DNA of 64,000 nucleotides from assembly GCF_026314945.1 (NCBI RefSeq), contig NZ_CP111121.1, positions 1,550,001 to 1,614,000 of the forward strand. Direction: 5' to 3'. The notes below the pieces were generated by a model that was not told where the DNA came from, did no database searches, and was given only the letters and a program-made list of their open reading frames with translations. This DNA is from Chryseobacterium fluminis (GTDB lineage: Bacteria > Bacteroidota > Bacteroidia > Flavobacteriales > Weeksellaceae). Positions 18,118 through 30,107 of this stretch are shown here, piece after piece; position 1 is the first letter of the stretch; each line of letters begins with the position of its first letter. The position numbers and the translations under genes are program-made.

Positions 18118-19059
18118 TTAAACGTCAGTTATTTTCTGAGTGACTTTGTTTTTCCCGTCCTTTTTTATCCTGTACTCTTTTTGATATTGCCTTACCGTTT
18201 TCCCTGTTCCATCGTGTCTCCAACCGGGGGAATTAAACAGATAATTGATCCGGTCTGAAAATTTCAGGTCCGGCTGTCTCATATCTTTCCAGATTTTGCG
18301 CCACTCGTATAAAAGTACGGTATCAGGTCTGTTATCGGGCATTTTTGGATATATTCCATATTTTACAGGAGTATCGGGATCTTCTTTTTCGAAAGTACCG
18401 AAGATCTTATCCCAGATGATCAGGCACATTCCCATATTGCGGTCCAGGTATTTGATGTTGCAGGCGTGATGAACCCGGTGATGGGAAGGCGTTACCAAAA
18501 TGTATTCCAGAAAGCCCATGGTCTTTACAGTCTGGGTATGTACCCACGTACCATAAACCTGGCCGATCGCATAGACAACCATAATATGCCAGGGATTAAA
18601 TCCTAAAAATGCCAGTGGCGAAAAGTATAGATACCTGTACAGTGGCTGCAGAACCGGGCTTCTGAAACCTGTGGTCAGGTTAAAATATTCTGAATTGTGA
18701 TGGGTAATATGCACCGCCCAAAAAGCCCGGGAATGATGATCTACATAATGTAAAACATAATACGCAAAATCTGTTATTACAAAACAAAGCAGCCAATACC
18801 ACACAGTGAAATCCCAGGAAACAAGCCTGTGATTATAAAAGAAAAACATCACTCCCATCGCGAAGACCTTCATCACAAGATCAAGCCCGAAGTTCATTAA
18901 TGCCAGATAAATGCTCGTTGCCACGTCTTTTCCGTTGTATAGTTTAGCTTCTGATACATGGCTGTAAAGCATCTCCGCTAAGATAACGGTGGCGTGAACG
19001 GGAATAGACCAGGCGTAGACATTTTCCAGACCGTCTTCGCCCATAAGGAAATCCATCAT
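18118..19059 (-). CDS. Sterol desaturase / fatty acid hydroxylase family membrane protein
   Basis: This 313-aa polytopic membrane protein has the di-iron histidine clusters of the family: HYVDHHSRAFWAVHITHH at about 122-140 and TPSHHRVHHACN at about 210-222. At least four hydrophobic segments flank them. The family hydroxylates or desaturates lipids at a non-haem di-iron site. The bacterial substrate is unknown and may be a carotenoid, hopanoid or membrane lipid. Two adjacent ATGs at 19059 and 19056 are both possible starts. Confidence 0.88.
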   Translation of the reverse strand: MMDFLMGEDGLENVYAWSIPVHATVILAEMLYSHVSEAKLYNGKDVATSIYLALMNFGLDLVMKVFAMGVMFFFYNHRLVSWDFTVWYWLLCFVITDFAYYVLHYVDHHSRAFWAVHITHHNSEYFNLTTGFRSPVLQPLYRYLYFSPLAFLGFNPWHIMVVYAIGQVYGTWVHTQTVKTMGFLEYILVTPSHHRVHHACNIKYLDRNMGMCLIIWDKIFGTFEKEDPDTPVKYGIYPKMPDNRPDTVLLYEWRKIWKDMRQPDLKFSDRINYLFNSPGWRHDGTGKTVRQYQKEYRIKKDGKNKVTQKITDV

Positions 19060-19133
19060 TGTACATTTGTTTAGTACAAATGTAGGATTTTAAGAATTTC
19101 TCAAAAATTTATTCTGATTTTTTTAATGAAATT

Positions 19134-20168
19134 TTAATCCGCCGTTTTATTGGCTAACTGGCCACAGGCCGCATCAATATCACCTCCCCGGCTTTTGCGG
19201 ATCATTACGGTAATGCCCGCATTTTCAAGCTGGCGGACATAGTTTTCTTCTGCCTGCTTGTTGCATTTATCGTATTTTCCGTCTCCGATGGGATTATACT
19301 GGATTAAATTCACTTTGGAAGGAACCTGTTTACAGTATTTAATCAATGCCCTGATATCTTCATCGGTATCATTGATGCCTTTCCAGACACAGTATTCGAA
19401 AGTAATAACAGATCCCGTTTTCTGGTACCAGTACTGAAGAGATTCCATGATATCCGTTAAAGGGAATTTGTCCGAAAACGGCATAATCTCATTCCGCTTC
19501 GATTCTATGGCAGAGTGAAGGGATAAAGCGAGTTTTACACGCAGGTCATCATCGGCCAGCATTCTGATCATCTTGGGAATTCCTGAAGTAGAAACGGTAA
19601 TTCTTCTTGGTGACATCCCCAAACCTTCCGGCTGGGTAATTTTTCTGATGGCTTCCACTACATTTTTGTAATTCATCATCGGCTCTCCCATTCCCATAAA
19701 CACGATATTGGAAAGTGGCCTGTCAAAATACATTTTACTCTGGCTGTCGATTAAAGCTACCTGATCCACTATTTCAGCGACTTCAAGATTTCTCATTCGT
19801 TTGAGCCTGGCCGTTGCGCAGAATTCGCAGTTCAGTGAGCATCCGACCTGTGAGGAAACACAAGCGGTGGTTCTGGTTTCCGTAGGGATTAATACCGATT
19901 CTACCAATAAACCGTCATGAAGTTTCACTCCGTTTTTGATGGTTCCGTCCGTACTTTTCTGAAGCAGATCTACAGAGACCGGATTAATGGTATATTCTTC
20001 GGAAATTTTTTCCCGAAGGGTTTTCGAAAGATTCGTCATCTCATCTATCGAATGGAGATTTTTACTCCACAACCAGTCATAAACCTGTTTAGCACGAAAC
20101 GGTTTTTCTCCCAAAGACTCAAAATAGTCCTGAAGCTGGTTCAGTGATAACGTACGGATATCTTTCAA
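19134..20168 (-). CDS. rlmN: 23S rRNA (adenine2503-C2)-methyltransferase / tRNA methyltransferase RlmN
   Basis: This 344-aa radical-SAM enzyme has the 4Fe-4S motif CxxxCxxC in GCSLNCEFCATARL (about 118). GMGEPMMNYKNV follows, and the second catalytic Cys lies in the C-terminal DIDAACGQL. It methylates C2 of A2503 in 23S rRNA and A37 of some tRNAs through a protein-bound methyl intermediate. Length and motif order are normal for the family. It lies downstream of queA on the same strand, separated by an AT-rich inverted repeat. Confidence 0.96.
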   Translation of the reverse strand: MKDIRTLSLNQLQDYFESLGEKPFRAKQVYDWLWSKNLHSIDEMTNLSKTLREKISEEYTINPVSVDLLQKSTDGTIKNGVKLHDGLLVESVLIPTETRTTACVSSQVGCSLNCEFCATARLKRMRNLEVAEIVDQVALIDSQSKMYFDRPLSNIVFMGMGEPMMNYKNVVEAIRKITQPEGLGMSPRRITVSTSGIPKMIRMLADDDLRVKLALSLHSAIESKRNEIMPFSDKFPLTDIMESLQYWYQKTGSVITFEYCVWKGINDTDEDIRALIKYCKQVPSKVNLIQYNPIGDGKYDKCNKQAEENYVRQLENAGITVMIRKSRGGDIDAACGQLANKTAD

Positions 20169-20191
20169 AATAGTATGATTATAGATTTTAA

Positions 20192-20251
20192 ATTATAAAT
20201 TTTAGATTAAATTCCACCATTAAAGTTGGGACATAATCTAAAATTTATAAT
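20192..20251. repeat. AT-rich 18-bp inverted repeat between queA and rlmN
   Basis: The 18-bp perfect arms are 20192-20209 and 20234-20251 (TAATCTAAAATTTATAAT and its complement). The spacer is 24 bp, and a partly repeated copy follows at 20250-20263. It could act as a weak terminator for queA or be a dispersed repeat. Confidence 0.5.
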
Positions 20252-20268
20252 CTATAATTTAAAATTAA

Positions 20269-21318
20269 TTACAAAATTAACATGGCATCTCCGTAAGAGT
20301 AGAATTTATACTTTTCTCTTACTGCTTCTTCGTAGGCCTGCATAATGAAATCTCTTCCGGCGAACGCTGCAATCATCATAATTAATGTAGATTTTGGCGT
20401 GTGAAAGTTGGTAATCATGGTGTTGGCTACTCCGAAATCGTGAGGCGGATAGATGAATTTATTAGTCCATCCCTGGAACGCTGAAATCTTTTTGTTTGAG
20501 GAAACAGAAGTTTCCAGGGCTCTCATTGTAGTGGTGCCTACTGCACAGACTCTTCTGTGGGCATCTACCGCTTTATTGATGATATCAGCATTTTTTTCAT
20601 CGATGATGATTTCTTCAGACTCCATTTTATGTTTAGAAAGGTCTTCTACTTCAATCGGGTTAAAAGTTCCCAATCCTACGTGAAGCGTAACTTCAGCAAA
20701 ATCGATTCCTTTGATTTCCAATCTCTTCATCAAATGTCTGGAGAAGTGTAAACCTGCAGTAGGTGCTGCTACAGCGCCTTCGATTTTAGCATAGATCGTC
20801 TGGTATCTTTCTGCATCCTCAGGCTCAACATCTCTTTTGATATATTTAGGAAGCGGTGTCTCACCCAGTTCCTTCAATTTGGCTCTGAACTCTTCGTAGG
20901 AACCATCGAATAAGAATCTTAATGTTCTTCCTCTGGAAGTGGTATTATCGATCACCTCAGCTACCAGAGATTCGTCTTCTGTAAAGAATAATTTGTTACC
21001 GATTCTGATTTTTCTGGCAGGATCCACCAGAACATCCCATACACGGGTTTCTTTATCAAGCTCTCTTAACAGGAAAACTTCAATTTTAGCCCCTGTTTTT
21101 TCTTTATTTCCGTAAAGACGGGCAGGAAAAACTTTCGTATTGTTAAAGATGAAAAGATCTTTTTCGTCAAAGTAATCTACAACGTCTTTAAATAATTTAT
21201 GCTCAATGGTTTGGGTTTTACGGTCAAGAACCATTAATCTGGCTTCATCTCTGTGCTCAGCCGGGTGTTCTGCCAATAATTCTGCAGGAAGGTCGAAGTT
21301 AAAATCGGATGTCTTCAT
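20269..21318 (-). CDS. queA: tRNA preQ1(34) S-adenosylmethionine ribosyltransferase-isomerase QueA
   Basis: This 349-aa protein is full length for QueA. Recognisable segments are the N-terminal [52 protein letters not shown] and the C-terminal [19 protein letters not shown]. It transfers the ribosyl part of SAM to preQ1 in tRNA to form epoxyqueuosine. It has a strong Bacteroidetes promoter at 21375-21406 and a 57-nt leader. The leader shows no obvious preQ1 aptamer. Confidence 0.96.
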   Translation of the reverse strand: MKTSDFNFDLPAELLAEHPAEHRDEARLMVLDRKTQTIEHKLFKDVVDYFDEKDLFIFNNTKVFPARLYGNKEKTGAKIEVFLLRELDKETRVWDVLVDPARKIRIGNKLFFTEDESLVAEVIDNTTSRGRTLRFLFDGSYEEFRAKLKELGETPLPKYIKRDVEPEDAERYQTIYAKIEGAVAAPTAGLHFSRHLMKRLEIKGIDFAEVTLHVGLGTFNPIEVEDLSKHKMESEEIIIDEKNADIINKAVDAHRRVCAVGTTTMRALETSVSSNKKISAFQGWTNKFIYPPHDFGVANTMITNFHTPKSTLIMMIAAFAGRDFIMQAYEEAVREKYKFYSYGDAMLIL

Positions 21319-21374
21319 TTTTTAAATTACGGTTTAAAAATTTATTGAAATTACAAGGTGTAATTTTCGAGGTG

Positions 21375-21406
21375 CAAATATACGACATTCGGGACCCCTT
21401 TGTCAA
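21375..21406 (-). promoter_or_regulatory. Promoter of queA
   Basis: On the minus strand, TTG (21406-21404) is separated by 21 bp from TATATTTG (21382-21375), a full match to the Bacteroidetes consensus. Confidence 0.7.
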
Positions 21407-21468
21407 GTATTATTTGAAATGAAATGAAAAACCGTGCTATTACGGCTATTTTTAACACAGAAAAAGTT

Positions 21469-21476
21469 TAGTTTTG
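21469..21476 (+). promoter_or_regulatory. -7 element upstream of the AIM24-family gene
   Basis: TAGTTTTG matches TAnnTTTG and lies 19 bp before the ATG at 21496. No TTG is found at the ideal upstream distance. Confidence 0.45.
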
Positions 21477-21495
21477 AGTTACAAAAAATAAACTC

Positions 21496-22187
21496 ATGAG
21501 TAAATATTCAATTGAATCTTTTGTAAATGAAACCCAAGAGAATCCGATGGAAAGAGATTATTTCGAGCTTGAAAAACCTCAGCTGCTGGAGATTAACCTA
21601 AACAGCCAGTCTGTCTGGACTAAAGCAGGAAGTATGGTTGGCTACATCGGAAATATTATGTTTGAAAAGCAGGGAATGCTTTCCGGAGGATGGGGTAATC
21701 TTCTGAAAAAGGCGATCAGCGGTGAGGGTGCCAGGCTGATGAAAGCTGAAGGGACAGGGAATTGTATGTTGCCGATTCCGGAAAAAAAGTTCGTATTCTG
21801 TACCTGAATAACGAATCGGTCTGTGTGAACGGTAATGATGTTTTGGCTCACGAAGAGCGCATTAAGAATGAAATTACAATGTTAAAGAGTGTTGCCGGAG
21901 TACTATCAGGAGGCTTATTTCAGGTTAGGCTTTCCGGAACAGGACATATTGCGATTACCACCCACGGAGATCCTTTGACATTATTGGTGACACCGGAAAA
22001 TCCTGTTTTTACAGATCCTAATGCTACGGTGGCATGGTCGGGAAACCTGAGTCCGGAACTAAAGACCAATGTTTCTTTTAGAAGTTTAATCGGCAGGGGA
22101 AGCGGCGAAGAATTCCAGATGAAATTTTCCGGGCACGGCTGGGTATTGATTCAGCCTTATGAAGAGGTATACACTATTGAAAAATAG
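21496..22187 (+). pseudogene. AIM24-family protein, single frameshift
   Basis: Frame 1 (from ATG 21496) encodes MSKYSIESFVNETQENPMER to ...LMKAEGTG. Frame 2 encodes LYVADSGKKVRILYLNNESV... to ...EEVYTIEK, the remainder of an AIM24/TIGR00266 beta-sandwich protein of about 231 aa. The switch is at 21759-21761, where GGGAATTG should read GGGAAATTG. One A is missing from a short run. The rest is well preserved, so either a very recent mutation or a sequencing error is likely. The bacterial function of this family is poorly defined. Confidence 0.85.
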
Positions 22188-22342
22188 GATTTTAAACCAA
22201 AACCCTTCTGAACAGTATAAAACACGCTGTTTTAACAATATTTCAAAATAAAATTAATGTAAAATAACGGATTAATGTACTGACTCTGATAATTTAGCAC
22301 TATTCTTATTTCAGTAATGATATTTTAATATCTTTAAAATAA

Positions 22343-24631
<2,289 letters not shown>

Positions 24632-24641
<10 letters not shown>

Positions 24642-25660
24642 ACCTTATTGTCAGAAAATTTATTGGCATTGATTGTTATGATATCCAACCGATTACCAAC
24701 GGTTTGGTTAATTCTACCTATCTTCTGGAAAATTATGATCAAGATAAAAAATATATTCTCCAGAAAATCAATAATCAGGTTTTTAAAAATCCAGACAGTC
24801 TAATTACTAATCACCTGCTAATCAATGCCCAGCTTCAGTCTCATCATTACGAGCTGATCATTATTGATCCTGTTCCGGCCTACAATCAGCAGCTCCTGGT
24901 TTATGACAAAAGCGGACAGCCCTGGAGAATGCAACATTATATCGAAAGCAGTACGACTTTTTTAAAAGTACCCTCTAAAGAAACAGCTTATGAGGCAGCA
25001 AAAGCATTCGGTCATTTTCTTGATATTGTCAATACAGGCGATGGACCCGAAATAGCAGACCCCCTACCCGATTTCACTAATTTTGAAAAGAGGATTTCAG
25101 ATTATAAAAGAGCACTGAGAGACGCAGATCCTGATTTAATCGAAAAAGCGAAAGCAGAAATAGAACTGACAAATCATCTCTTACTTTTACCCAACCGATG
25201 GATTGAACTGATCAAAAATAAATGGCTTCCCGAAAGAATCATCCACGCTGACGCTAAAATCAGTAATATTCTTTTTGATGAAAATGCTGAAGCGCTAGCT
25301 GTCATTGATATGGATACCGTGATGGTTTCTACCATTTTATACGATTTCGGAACCATGATCCAGTCCTATACCAATTCGACCCATGAAGATGATGGAAATG
25401 CCACAGACAATTTTAATGCTGAAATGTATGCCGTAAAAGAAGGCTTTCTGTTTCATCTTAAAGAAAGATTAACCCCGGAGGAATCTGAAAATCTGGATTA
25501 TGCAGCACAAGTGGTAATATATATTCAGGAAGTACGTTTTTTGACGGATCACTTAAATGGTAATAAGTATTACGCAGTGAAATATGATGATCACAACCTG
25601 GACAGAACGAAAAACCAGCTGAGGCTGCTTGAGGGATTGAGAAAATACCTTAAAGTGTAA
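24632..25660 (+). CDS. N-acetylhexosamine 1-kinase-like phosphotransferase (NahK/APH fold)
   Basis: This 342-aa protein kinase-like enzyme has an N-terminal NGLVNSTYLL glycine loop and the catalytic loop HADAKISNILFD (Brenner HxDxxxxN). The metal-binding VIDMDTVM is followed by LYDFGTMIQ. This pattern matches NahK, the anomeric kinase that makes GlcNAc/GalNAc 1-phosphate in the lacto-N-biose/galacto-N-biose pathway. It is last in the operon with the GH109 enzyme and the nucleotidyltransferase, giving a chain from glycan to nucleotide sugar. No sugar transporter gene is adjacent. Confidence 0.85.
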
Positions 25661-25710
25661 TTTTTCCCTTGGTATCATGCTCTTCGGCCAGGTAATTTCC
25701 GGATATTATT

Positions 25711-26199
25711 CTATAAATATTCTAAAATGGCTTTCCATTCTTCCAGTTTCTTCTCGAAGGAAATGGTATGAAGAGGACTTGTAGACGGCAATATGTGGAT
25801 TGGGAGTCTAAAGTTCTTCCCCAGTATTTTCTGCAGGTTTTTATACGATTTCCCTCCATTGCAAAATATCGCTTTTATATTGGGATATTCTTCTAAAAGT
25901 TCTCCGATCTGATTGGCTTCTTCATTCCTGATTTCCGAATCCAGGCTGCCTTTTCTTTCGCAGGAATCGATCACATCCCAAACGGCAATATGGTTTTTCT
26001 TTATGATATCAATTCTTTCAGCATAATTATCCGTGAATGTTTCATTAAGTAATTCACAGATAATTTTCCAGAATTTATTTTGGGGATGGGCATAATACTG
26101 TTGTTTTTCCAAAGATTTTACGCCGGGAATAGAACCTAAAATCAAGATTTCGGATGATGGGTCGATAATTGGTGGAAATGAAGAGATTCTGTTTTGCAT
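25711..26199 (-). CDS. DNA-deoxyinosine (hypoxanthine) glycosylase, UDG superfamily
   Basis: This 162-aa protein has the UDG-fold motif 1, ILGSIPGVKSLEKQQYYAHPQNKFW. CNGGKSYKNL follows mid-protein, and the C-terminal motif is LPSTSPLHT. These are the marks of the short hypoxanthine-DNA glycosylase family (family 6). It would remove deaminated adenine from DNA. It is convergent with the kinase gene and separated from the S9 peptidase gene by a palindromic repeat. No operon partners. Confidence 0.88.
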   Translation of the reverse strand: MQNRISSFPPIIDPSSEILILGSIPGVKSLEKQQYYAHPQNKFWKIICELLNETFTDNYAERIDIIKKNHIAVWDVIDSCERKGSLDSEIRNEEANQIGELLEEYPNIKAIFCNGGKSYKNLQKILGKNFRLPIHILPSTSPLHTISFEKKLEEWKAILEYL

Positions 26200-26213
26200 G
26201 ATTCAAATATTCA

Positions 26214-26276
26214 TTTTGGCTAAAGCCTTCTGAATTTTAGAAACAAAAAGCGGGCTAAAGCCCGCTCGTATTGATT
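26214..26276. repeat. Paired-palindrome dispersed repeat, copy 1
   Basis: A short palindrome TTTTGGCTAAAGCC is followed about 30 bp later by AGCGGGCTAAAGCCCGCT (26249-26266) and then CGTATTGAT. The same two-part layout recurs at 40179-40244. It lies in the space between two genes. Confidence 0.6.
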
Positions 26277-26317
26277 AAAGTAAATATTTTTTGCTAATAT
26301 TCTGCAAGTGAAACCAA

Positions 26318-28312
26318 TTAGAGTGTTTCCTTTAACCAGTCAAAGAATTCTCGCTGCCAGACCAATCCGTTCTGAGGATGGAGCACCCAGTGGTTTTCAT
26401 TAGGGAAATAGACCAGCTTGGATTTTAAGCCTCTGAGTTTCGCAGCCTGAAATGCTTCCTGTCCCTGCTCATAAGGTACACGGAAATCAATTCCGCCCTG
26501 AACGATCATAATCGGTTTGTTCCATTTTTCAACAAAATTGCTTGGGTTAAATTCTGTGTATGCTTTCGGAAGGGGCTTTTCCCAGGGAGAGCCCAGATCC
26601 CAGTTGGCAAACCAAAGTTCTTCTGTGGTCAGGTACCAGGATTTCATATCAAATAAGCCATCGTGAGCGATGAACGTTTTGAATCTGTTTTCGTGAATCC
26701 CGGCCAGCATGAATACGCTGTAACCACCATAGCTTGCGCCTACTGCTGCAACTCTGTCTCCATCAACATACGGTAATGTTTTGGCATAGTCTGTGGCTGC
26801 AAGATAATCCCTCATCGGCTGCCCGCCCCAGTCTTTGGAAATTTCTTCATTCCATTTTGTTCCCCATCCCGGCATTCCGCGACGGTTGGGAGCCACTACG
26901 ATATATCCGTTGGCGGCCATCAGTGCAAAGTTCCACCGTACACTGAAGAATTGCGTTAAGGCAGATTGCGGTCCACCCTGGCAGTATACTAAAGTCGGGT
27001 ATTTTTTATTGGGATCAAAGTTGGGAGGATAATGGAACCATACGCCCATTTCTTTACCGTCCGAAGTTTTCACCATTTTTAATTCTGATTTTCCCTGGGC
27101 CAATTTTGCATAAGCATCTTTATTGGCTTCGGTAACCTGCTTCATTTCCCCGTTTTTCACATTTACCGAGAAAAGATCTGTAGCATGGTTCACATCAGTT
27201 CTTCCTACGAGAAGAAAATTTTTGGTATCCGCAAATATTTCGTTCACATCAAAATTACCTTTTGTAATCTGCTGAACTTTAGCACTTTTAGGATCTACAG
27301 AAAACAGCTGCTTGGTTCCTTTAAAAGCTGCCGTGAAATAAATATTTTTTGAATCTCCGCTCCAGAAAACATCTCCGGAAACACTTTCATCCCACCCTTC
27401 GGTAAGATTTGAGGTTTTACCGGATTTCCAGTCTAAAAGCTTGATATCATTTTTGTCTGCTTCATATCCGTCCCTGGCCATACTCTGCCAGATTAATGAT
27501 TTACCGTCGGGACTGAATTTCGGATTAACATCGTATCCTTTGTTGGTTTCCGTTAGGTTTTTTGTTGATCCGGAAGCCAGATCATAGGCAAAAATATCGG
27601 TATTGGTACTTGTAGAATATTCTTTACCGCTTTTGGGTTTGGTAACATATAAAAGCTGTGCAGAGTCCGGGCTCCAGATAAAATCTTCAGCACCGCCGAA
27701 AGGTCTTTGCGGGGAATCCCAGGTTTTACCTTCCAGTAAGTCTTTTGCAGAATCTACCGCTGCAGAGGTATTTACTACAAATACGTGGTTATACTTTCCT
27801 TCATTGAAATAATCCCAGTGCCTGTGGTTCAGATCTGTATAAACCTGGGCCGTGGTTTTCGGAGTATCAGAATATTTATCTTTCCCCATGAGATTTTCTA
27901 CCAAAACCTGCTTGCTGAAGGCTATTTTTTTGCCGTCCGGAGAAATGACGATGTTGTCTGCTTCCCCGATGGTATAAAATTCTGACCAGCTTTTCCCACT
28001 GTCTTTTGAAAGATAGATTTTATCTCCTTCCTGGGCATAAATTCCGTTTTTATCCCACTGAATCAATGCTTTTTTACCGAAATCTATTTTTGTTGACTGA
28101 TGGTTCAGAACATTTAAAAAGTAGGTCTCATTTTTTGTTTTTTCGGTTTTAAGGTCAACCTGTCCTATTTTGTAGATCAGTGAAGACTGATCCGGGGAAA
28201 CGGCCTGTACTCCCACTTTTTTCAAAGTCCAAAGGATCTCAGGCGTCATTACTTGTTGTGCATTCATTAAGAGCGGAGCTGCCAAAGCCAGCAGACTGTA
28301 CTTAAGTTTCAT
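26318..28312 (-). CDS. Secreted S9-family prolyl oligopeptidase-like peptidase
   Basis: This 664-aa protein has a signal peptide (MKLKYSLLALAAPLLMNAQ). An N-terminal beta-propeller follows (repeats such as ISPDGKKIAFSK, WSPDSAQLLYVTK, FSPDGKSLIWQSM), then an alpha/beta-hydrolase domain. The nucleophile Ser lies in GASYGGYS (about 530), the Asp in QGGIDFRVPYEQ (about 610) and the His in NENHWVL (about 643). These enzymes remove dipeptides or cleave oligopeptides, often after proline or alanine. The promoter at 28339-28368 fits a single-gene transcript. Confidence 0.94.
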   Translation of the reverse strand: MKLKYSLLALAAPLLMNAQQVMTPEILWTLKKVGVQAVSPDQSSLIYKIGQVDLKTEKTKNETYFLNVLNHQSTKIDFGKKALIQWDKNGIYAQEGDKIYLSKDSGKSWSEFYTIGEADNIVISPDGKKIAFSKQVLVENLMGKDKYSDTPKTTAQVYTDLNHRHWDYFNEGKYNHVFVVNTSAAVDSAKDLLEGKTWDSPQRPFGGAEDFIWSPDSAQLLYVTKPKSGKEYSTSTNTDIFAYDLASGSTKNLTETNKGYDVNPKFSPDGKSLIWQSMARDGYEADKNDIKLLDWKSGKTSNLTEGWDESVSGDVFWSGDSKNIYFTAAFKGTKQLFSVDPKSAKVQQITKGNFDVNEIFADTKNFLLVGRTDVNHATDLFSVNVKNGEMKQVTEANKDAYAKLAQGKSELKMVKTSDGKEMGVWFHYPPNFDPNKKYPTLVYCQGGPQSALTQFFSVRWNFALMAANGYIVVAPNRRGMPGWGTKWNEEISKDWGGQPMRDYLAATDYAKTLPYVDGDRVAAVGASYGGYSVFMLAGIHENRFKTFIAHDGLFDMKSWYLTTEELWFANWDLGSPWEKPLPKAYTEFNPSNFVEKWNKPIMIVQGGIDFRVPYEQGQEAFQAAKLRGLKSKLVYFPNENHWVLHPQNGLVWQREFFDWLKETL

Positions 28313-28338
28313 AAATTCCTGTTTAATTCAAAGATTTC

Positions 28339-28368
28339 CAAAGGTATGCAAATGTGGTTAAAATTCAA
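28339..28368 (-). promoter_or_regulatory. Promoter of the S9 peptidase gene
   Basis: On the minus strand, TTG (28368-28366) is followed after 19 bp by TACCTTTG (28346-28339), a full match to the Bacteroidetes consensus. The leader is about 20 nt. Confidence 0.7.
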
Positions 28369-28764
28369 ATTAATAAAACATTTATCAGATGTAATTCAGA
28401 AGCGGTGATGATTTCAATGTAAAACGATTTAGCAATTCTGATGATCTGTTTTATCTCAGAGTTTATATTTTGACGCAAAGTTATTTATAGTAGGGTTGTG
28501 ATAAAGAGACAAAGAAGGATCAATTGCGTTGATCTGATGAAGCTGTATTTTCAGGCTTCGCCCAACCAATTTAACTTGGCCTTAACTATTTTACAAAATT
28601 TTATTGAATCAATGATGAAGTAAAAACCTGTAAGGAACTGATAAAATTGGCATAGGAAAAACTAATGATGGAACAGAATATGAATAAAATAATCAGAAAT
28701 CAATAATAAAAATCCCGATCAGAAATATGACCGGGATTTTCTATCGTGATATGAATATAGTGTC
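28369..28764. other. Intergenic region with one terminator
   Basis: About 400 bp lie between the S9 peptidase promoter and the YvlD-like gene. Apart from the terminator at 28700-28740, I see no gene, repeat or further promoter here. Confidence 0.5.
28700..28740 (-). terminator. Terminator of the YvlD-like membrane protein gene
   Basis: Arms AAAATCCCG (28709-28717) and CGGGATTTT (28732-28740) enclose a 14-nt loop. On the minus strand a T-rich tract follows. It lies 24 bp after the stop of the gene ending at 28765. Confidence 0.75.
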
Positions 28765-29109
28765 TTAATCTGCATCCGAGAACATCGAATTGGCAAAAGA
28801 GGTGATAATCGACAGTAAGATACTGAAGATAAAGGCCCACCAGAAACCGCTGACTTCCATACTGTCAATGAAATAATCAGCTATCAGAATGATCAAAGCA
28901 TTAATCACCAGTGCAAAAAACCCAAGTGTGATGATGGTTAAAGGTAATCCAAAGATGCTCAAAATCGGCTTGATGGTCAGGTTTAAAAGTCCTAGAACAA
29001 TAGCAAATATAATGGCTGTAGAGAATCCTTCAAAATGGACTCCCGGCAAAACTTTGGTTAAGAGAAAGGCAACGATGGCCGTTATAAAAAGTCGTATTAA
29101 TAAGTTCAT
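28765..29109 (-). CDS. YvlD/phage-holin-IV family small membrane protein
   Basis: From ATG 29109 the product is 114 aa with four hydrophobic helices: LLIRLFITAIVAFLLTKVLP, TAIIFAIVLGLLNLTIKP, LPLTIITLGFFALVINALII and FWWAFIFSILLSIITSF. It matches COG1950 (YvlD), often named phage holin family 4. The frame is open upstream to 29166, but MNLLIRL is the family's usual start. Despite the name there is no phage context; these are chromosomal membrane proteins of unknown role. Confidence 0.85.
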   Translation of the reverse strand: MNLLIRLFITAIVAFLLTKVLPGVHFEGFSTAIIFAIVLGLLNLTIKPILSIFGLPLTIITLGFFALVINALIILIADYFIDSMEVSGFWWAFIFSILLSIITSFANSMFSDAD

Positions 29110-29422
29110 AGCGGTGGATTTTTTTAAAGTTGATGTTGAGCTTGCAAAAGGCGTTCCAATCGGCATAACGAGATGAAATAACAGGATGCTGTTTGGTGAA
29201 AAACCTGCCAGTCATGTCATTACAGATTATTCTATTTTTAAGGCTGAACTGAATCATGTACAGGGAATGTAGGTGAATGAGTTTAAATTTATTGTCAAGT
29301 AAATTATCAACTCCAGGGAATCATCTGTGCAATGCTCTACAGGATAAAAGTTTGTAGTTGTTACCCAATATTGAAGAGTGTCACCGTCATTTTAGCCCGG
29401 ATCGCAGTATCTGTCTGAGCTC

Positions 29423-29469
29423 ATTTCCGGGATTTCGGCAAGCCTCCGGCTTGCCAAAATCCCGGAAAT
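29423..29469. repeat. Strong 22-bp hairpin in a 408-bp intergenic gap
   Basis: Arms 29423-29444 and 29448-29469 pair over 22 bp with one mismatch around a 3-nt loop (centre GGCAAGCCTCCGGCTTGCC). The gap 29110-29517 holds nothing else recognisable. It may be a dispersed palindromic repeat or a terminator for the thioesterase gene. Confidence 0.55.
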
Positions 29470-29517
29470 AGCGAGTACGGAGAGCCGGAAAAGCTCCAAA
29501 TAATCTTAGATAAGGCG

Positions 29518-29940
29518 TTATTTGATCTTCATCATGGTTACCAGTGACGTTGCGACATGACTTTCGGAGGTTTCGTGGTCATCCACCACATAAATTTCGG
29601 TTCTGATGACACTGATTTTTGCGCCTCCTTTTACCACATAGGATTTTGAAACCAGCGCATCACCAATGGCGGGTCTTAAATAGTTTACTTTCAGTTCTAC
29701 GGTGACGACATAACAGTCTTCCGGGTAATGGCTTACGGCAGCGTATCCCGAAGAGACATCCACCAGGGAAGCAATCATGGCTCCGTTGAACATGCCGGCT
29801 TTTCTGGTCATCAGTTCCATTTTCGGGATTTTCATGGAAATGAAATCGGTATCGACTTCAAGGAGTTCCGCTTTATAGAATTTTAAGGTCTCGGAGCGGC
29901 TGAAGCTGTCGGTGATAAGTTGTTTTTTTTCGGGGGTCAT
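29518..29940 (-). CDS. PaaI-family hotdog-fold thioesterase
   Basis: This 140-aa product has a hotdog-fold layout. The central helix carries GMFNGAMIASLVDVSSGYAA, where the Asp is the usual catalytic residue, and the following strand reads VVTVELKVNYLRPAIGDALV. The family hydrolyses acyl-CoA thioesters, but the substrate cannot be assigned. It lies downstream of topB on the same strand, 167 bp apart, and probably has its own promoter. Confidence 0.85.
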   Translation of the reverse strand: MTPEKKQLITDSFSRSETLKFYKAELLEVDTDFISMKIPKMELMTRKAGMFNGAMIASLVDVSSGYAAVSHYPEDCYVVTVELKVNYLRPAIGDALVSKSYVVKGGAKISVIRTEIYVVDDHETSESHVATSLVTMMKIK

Positions 29941-30107
29941 GGATTGTTATTTGAATGGTAAATGTAAAGACAAATTATCCAAATATTCTATACCGGGAGC
30001 ACAAATTTAAAACCGGAGTTCAAAGTGAACCGGCCGGTTGTTGATAATATCAAGAACAATGTTCGTAGTATCTGTTAACAACAAGGACAAAATCCGGGTG
30101 AAAAAGA

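Noticed and set aside
28765..29109. Phage lysis gene (holin) indicating a prophage
   Set aside because: The protein is a YvlD-type membrane protein and no phage genes surround it.
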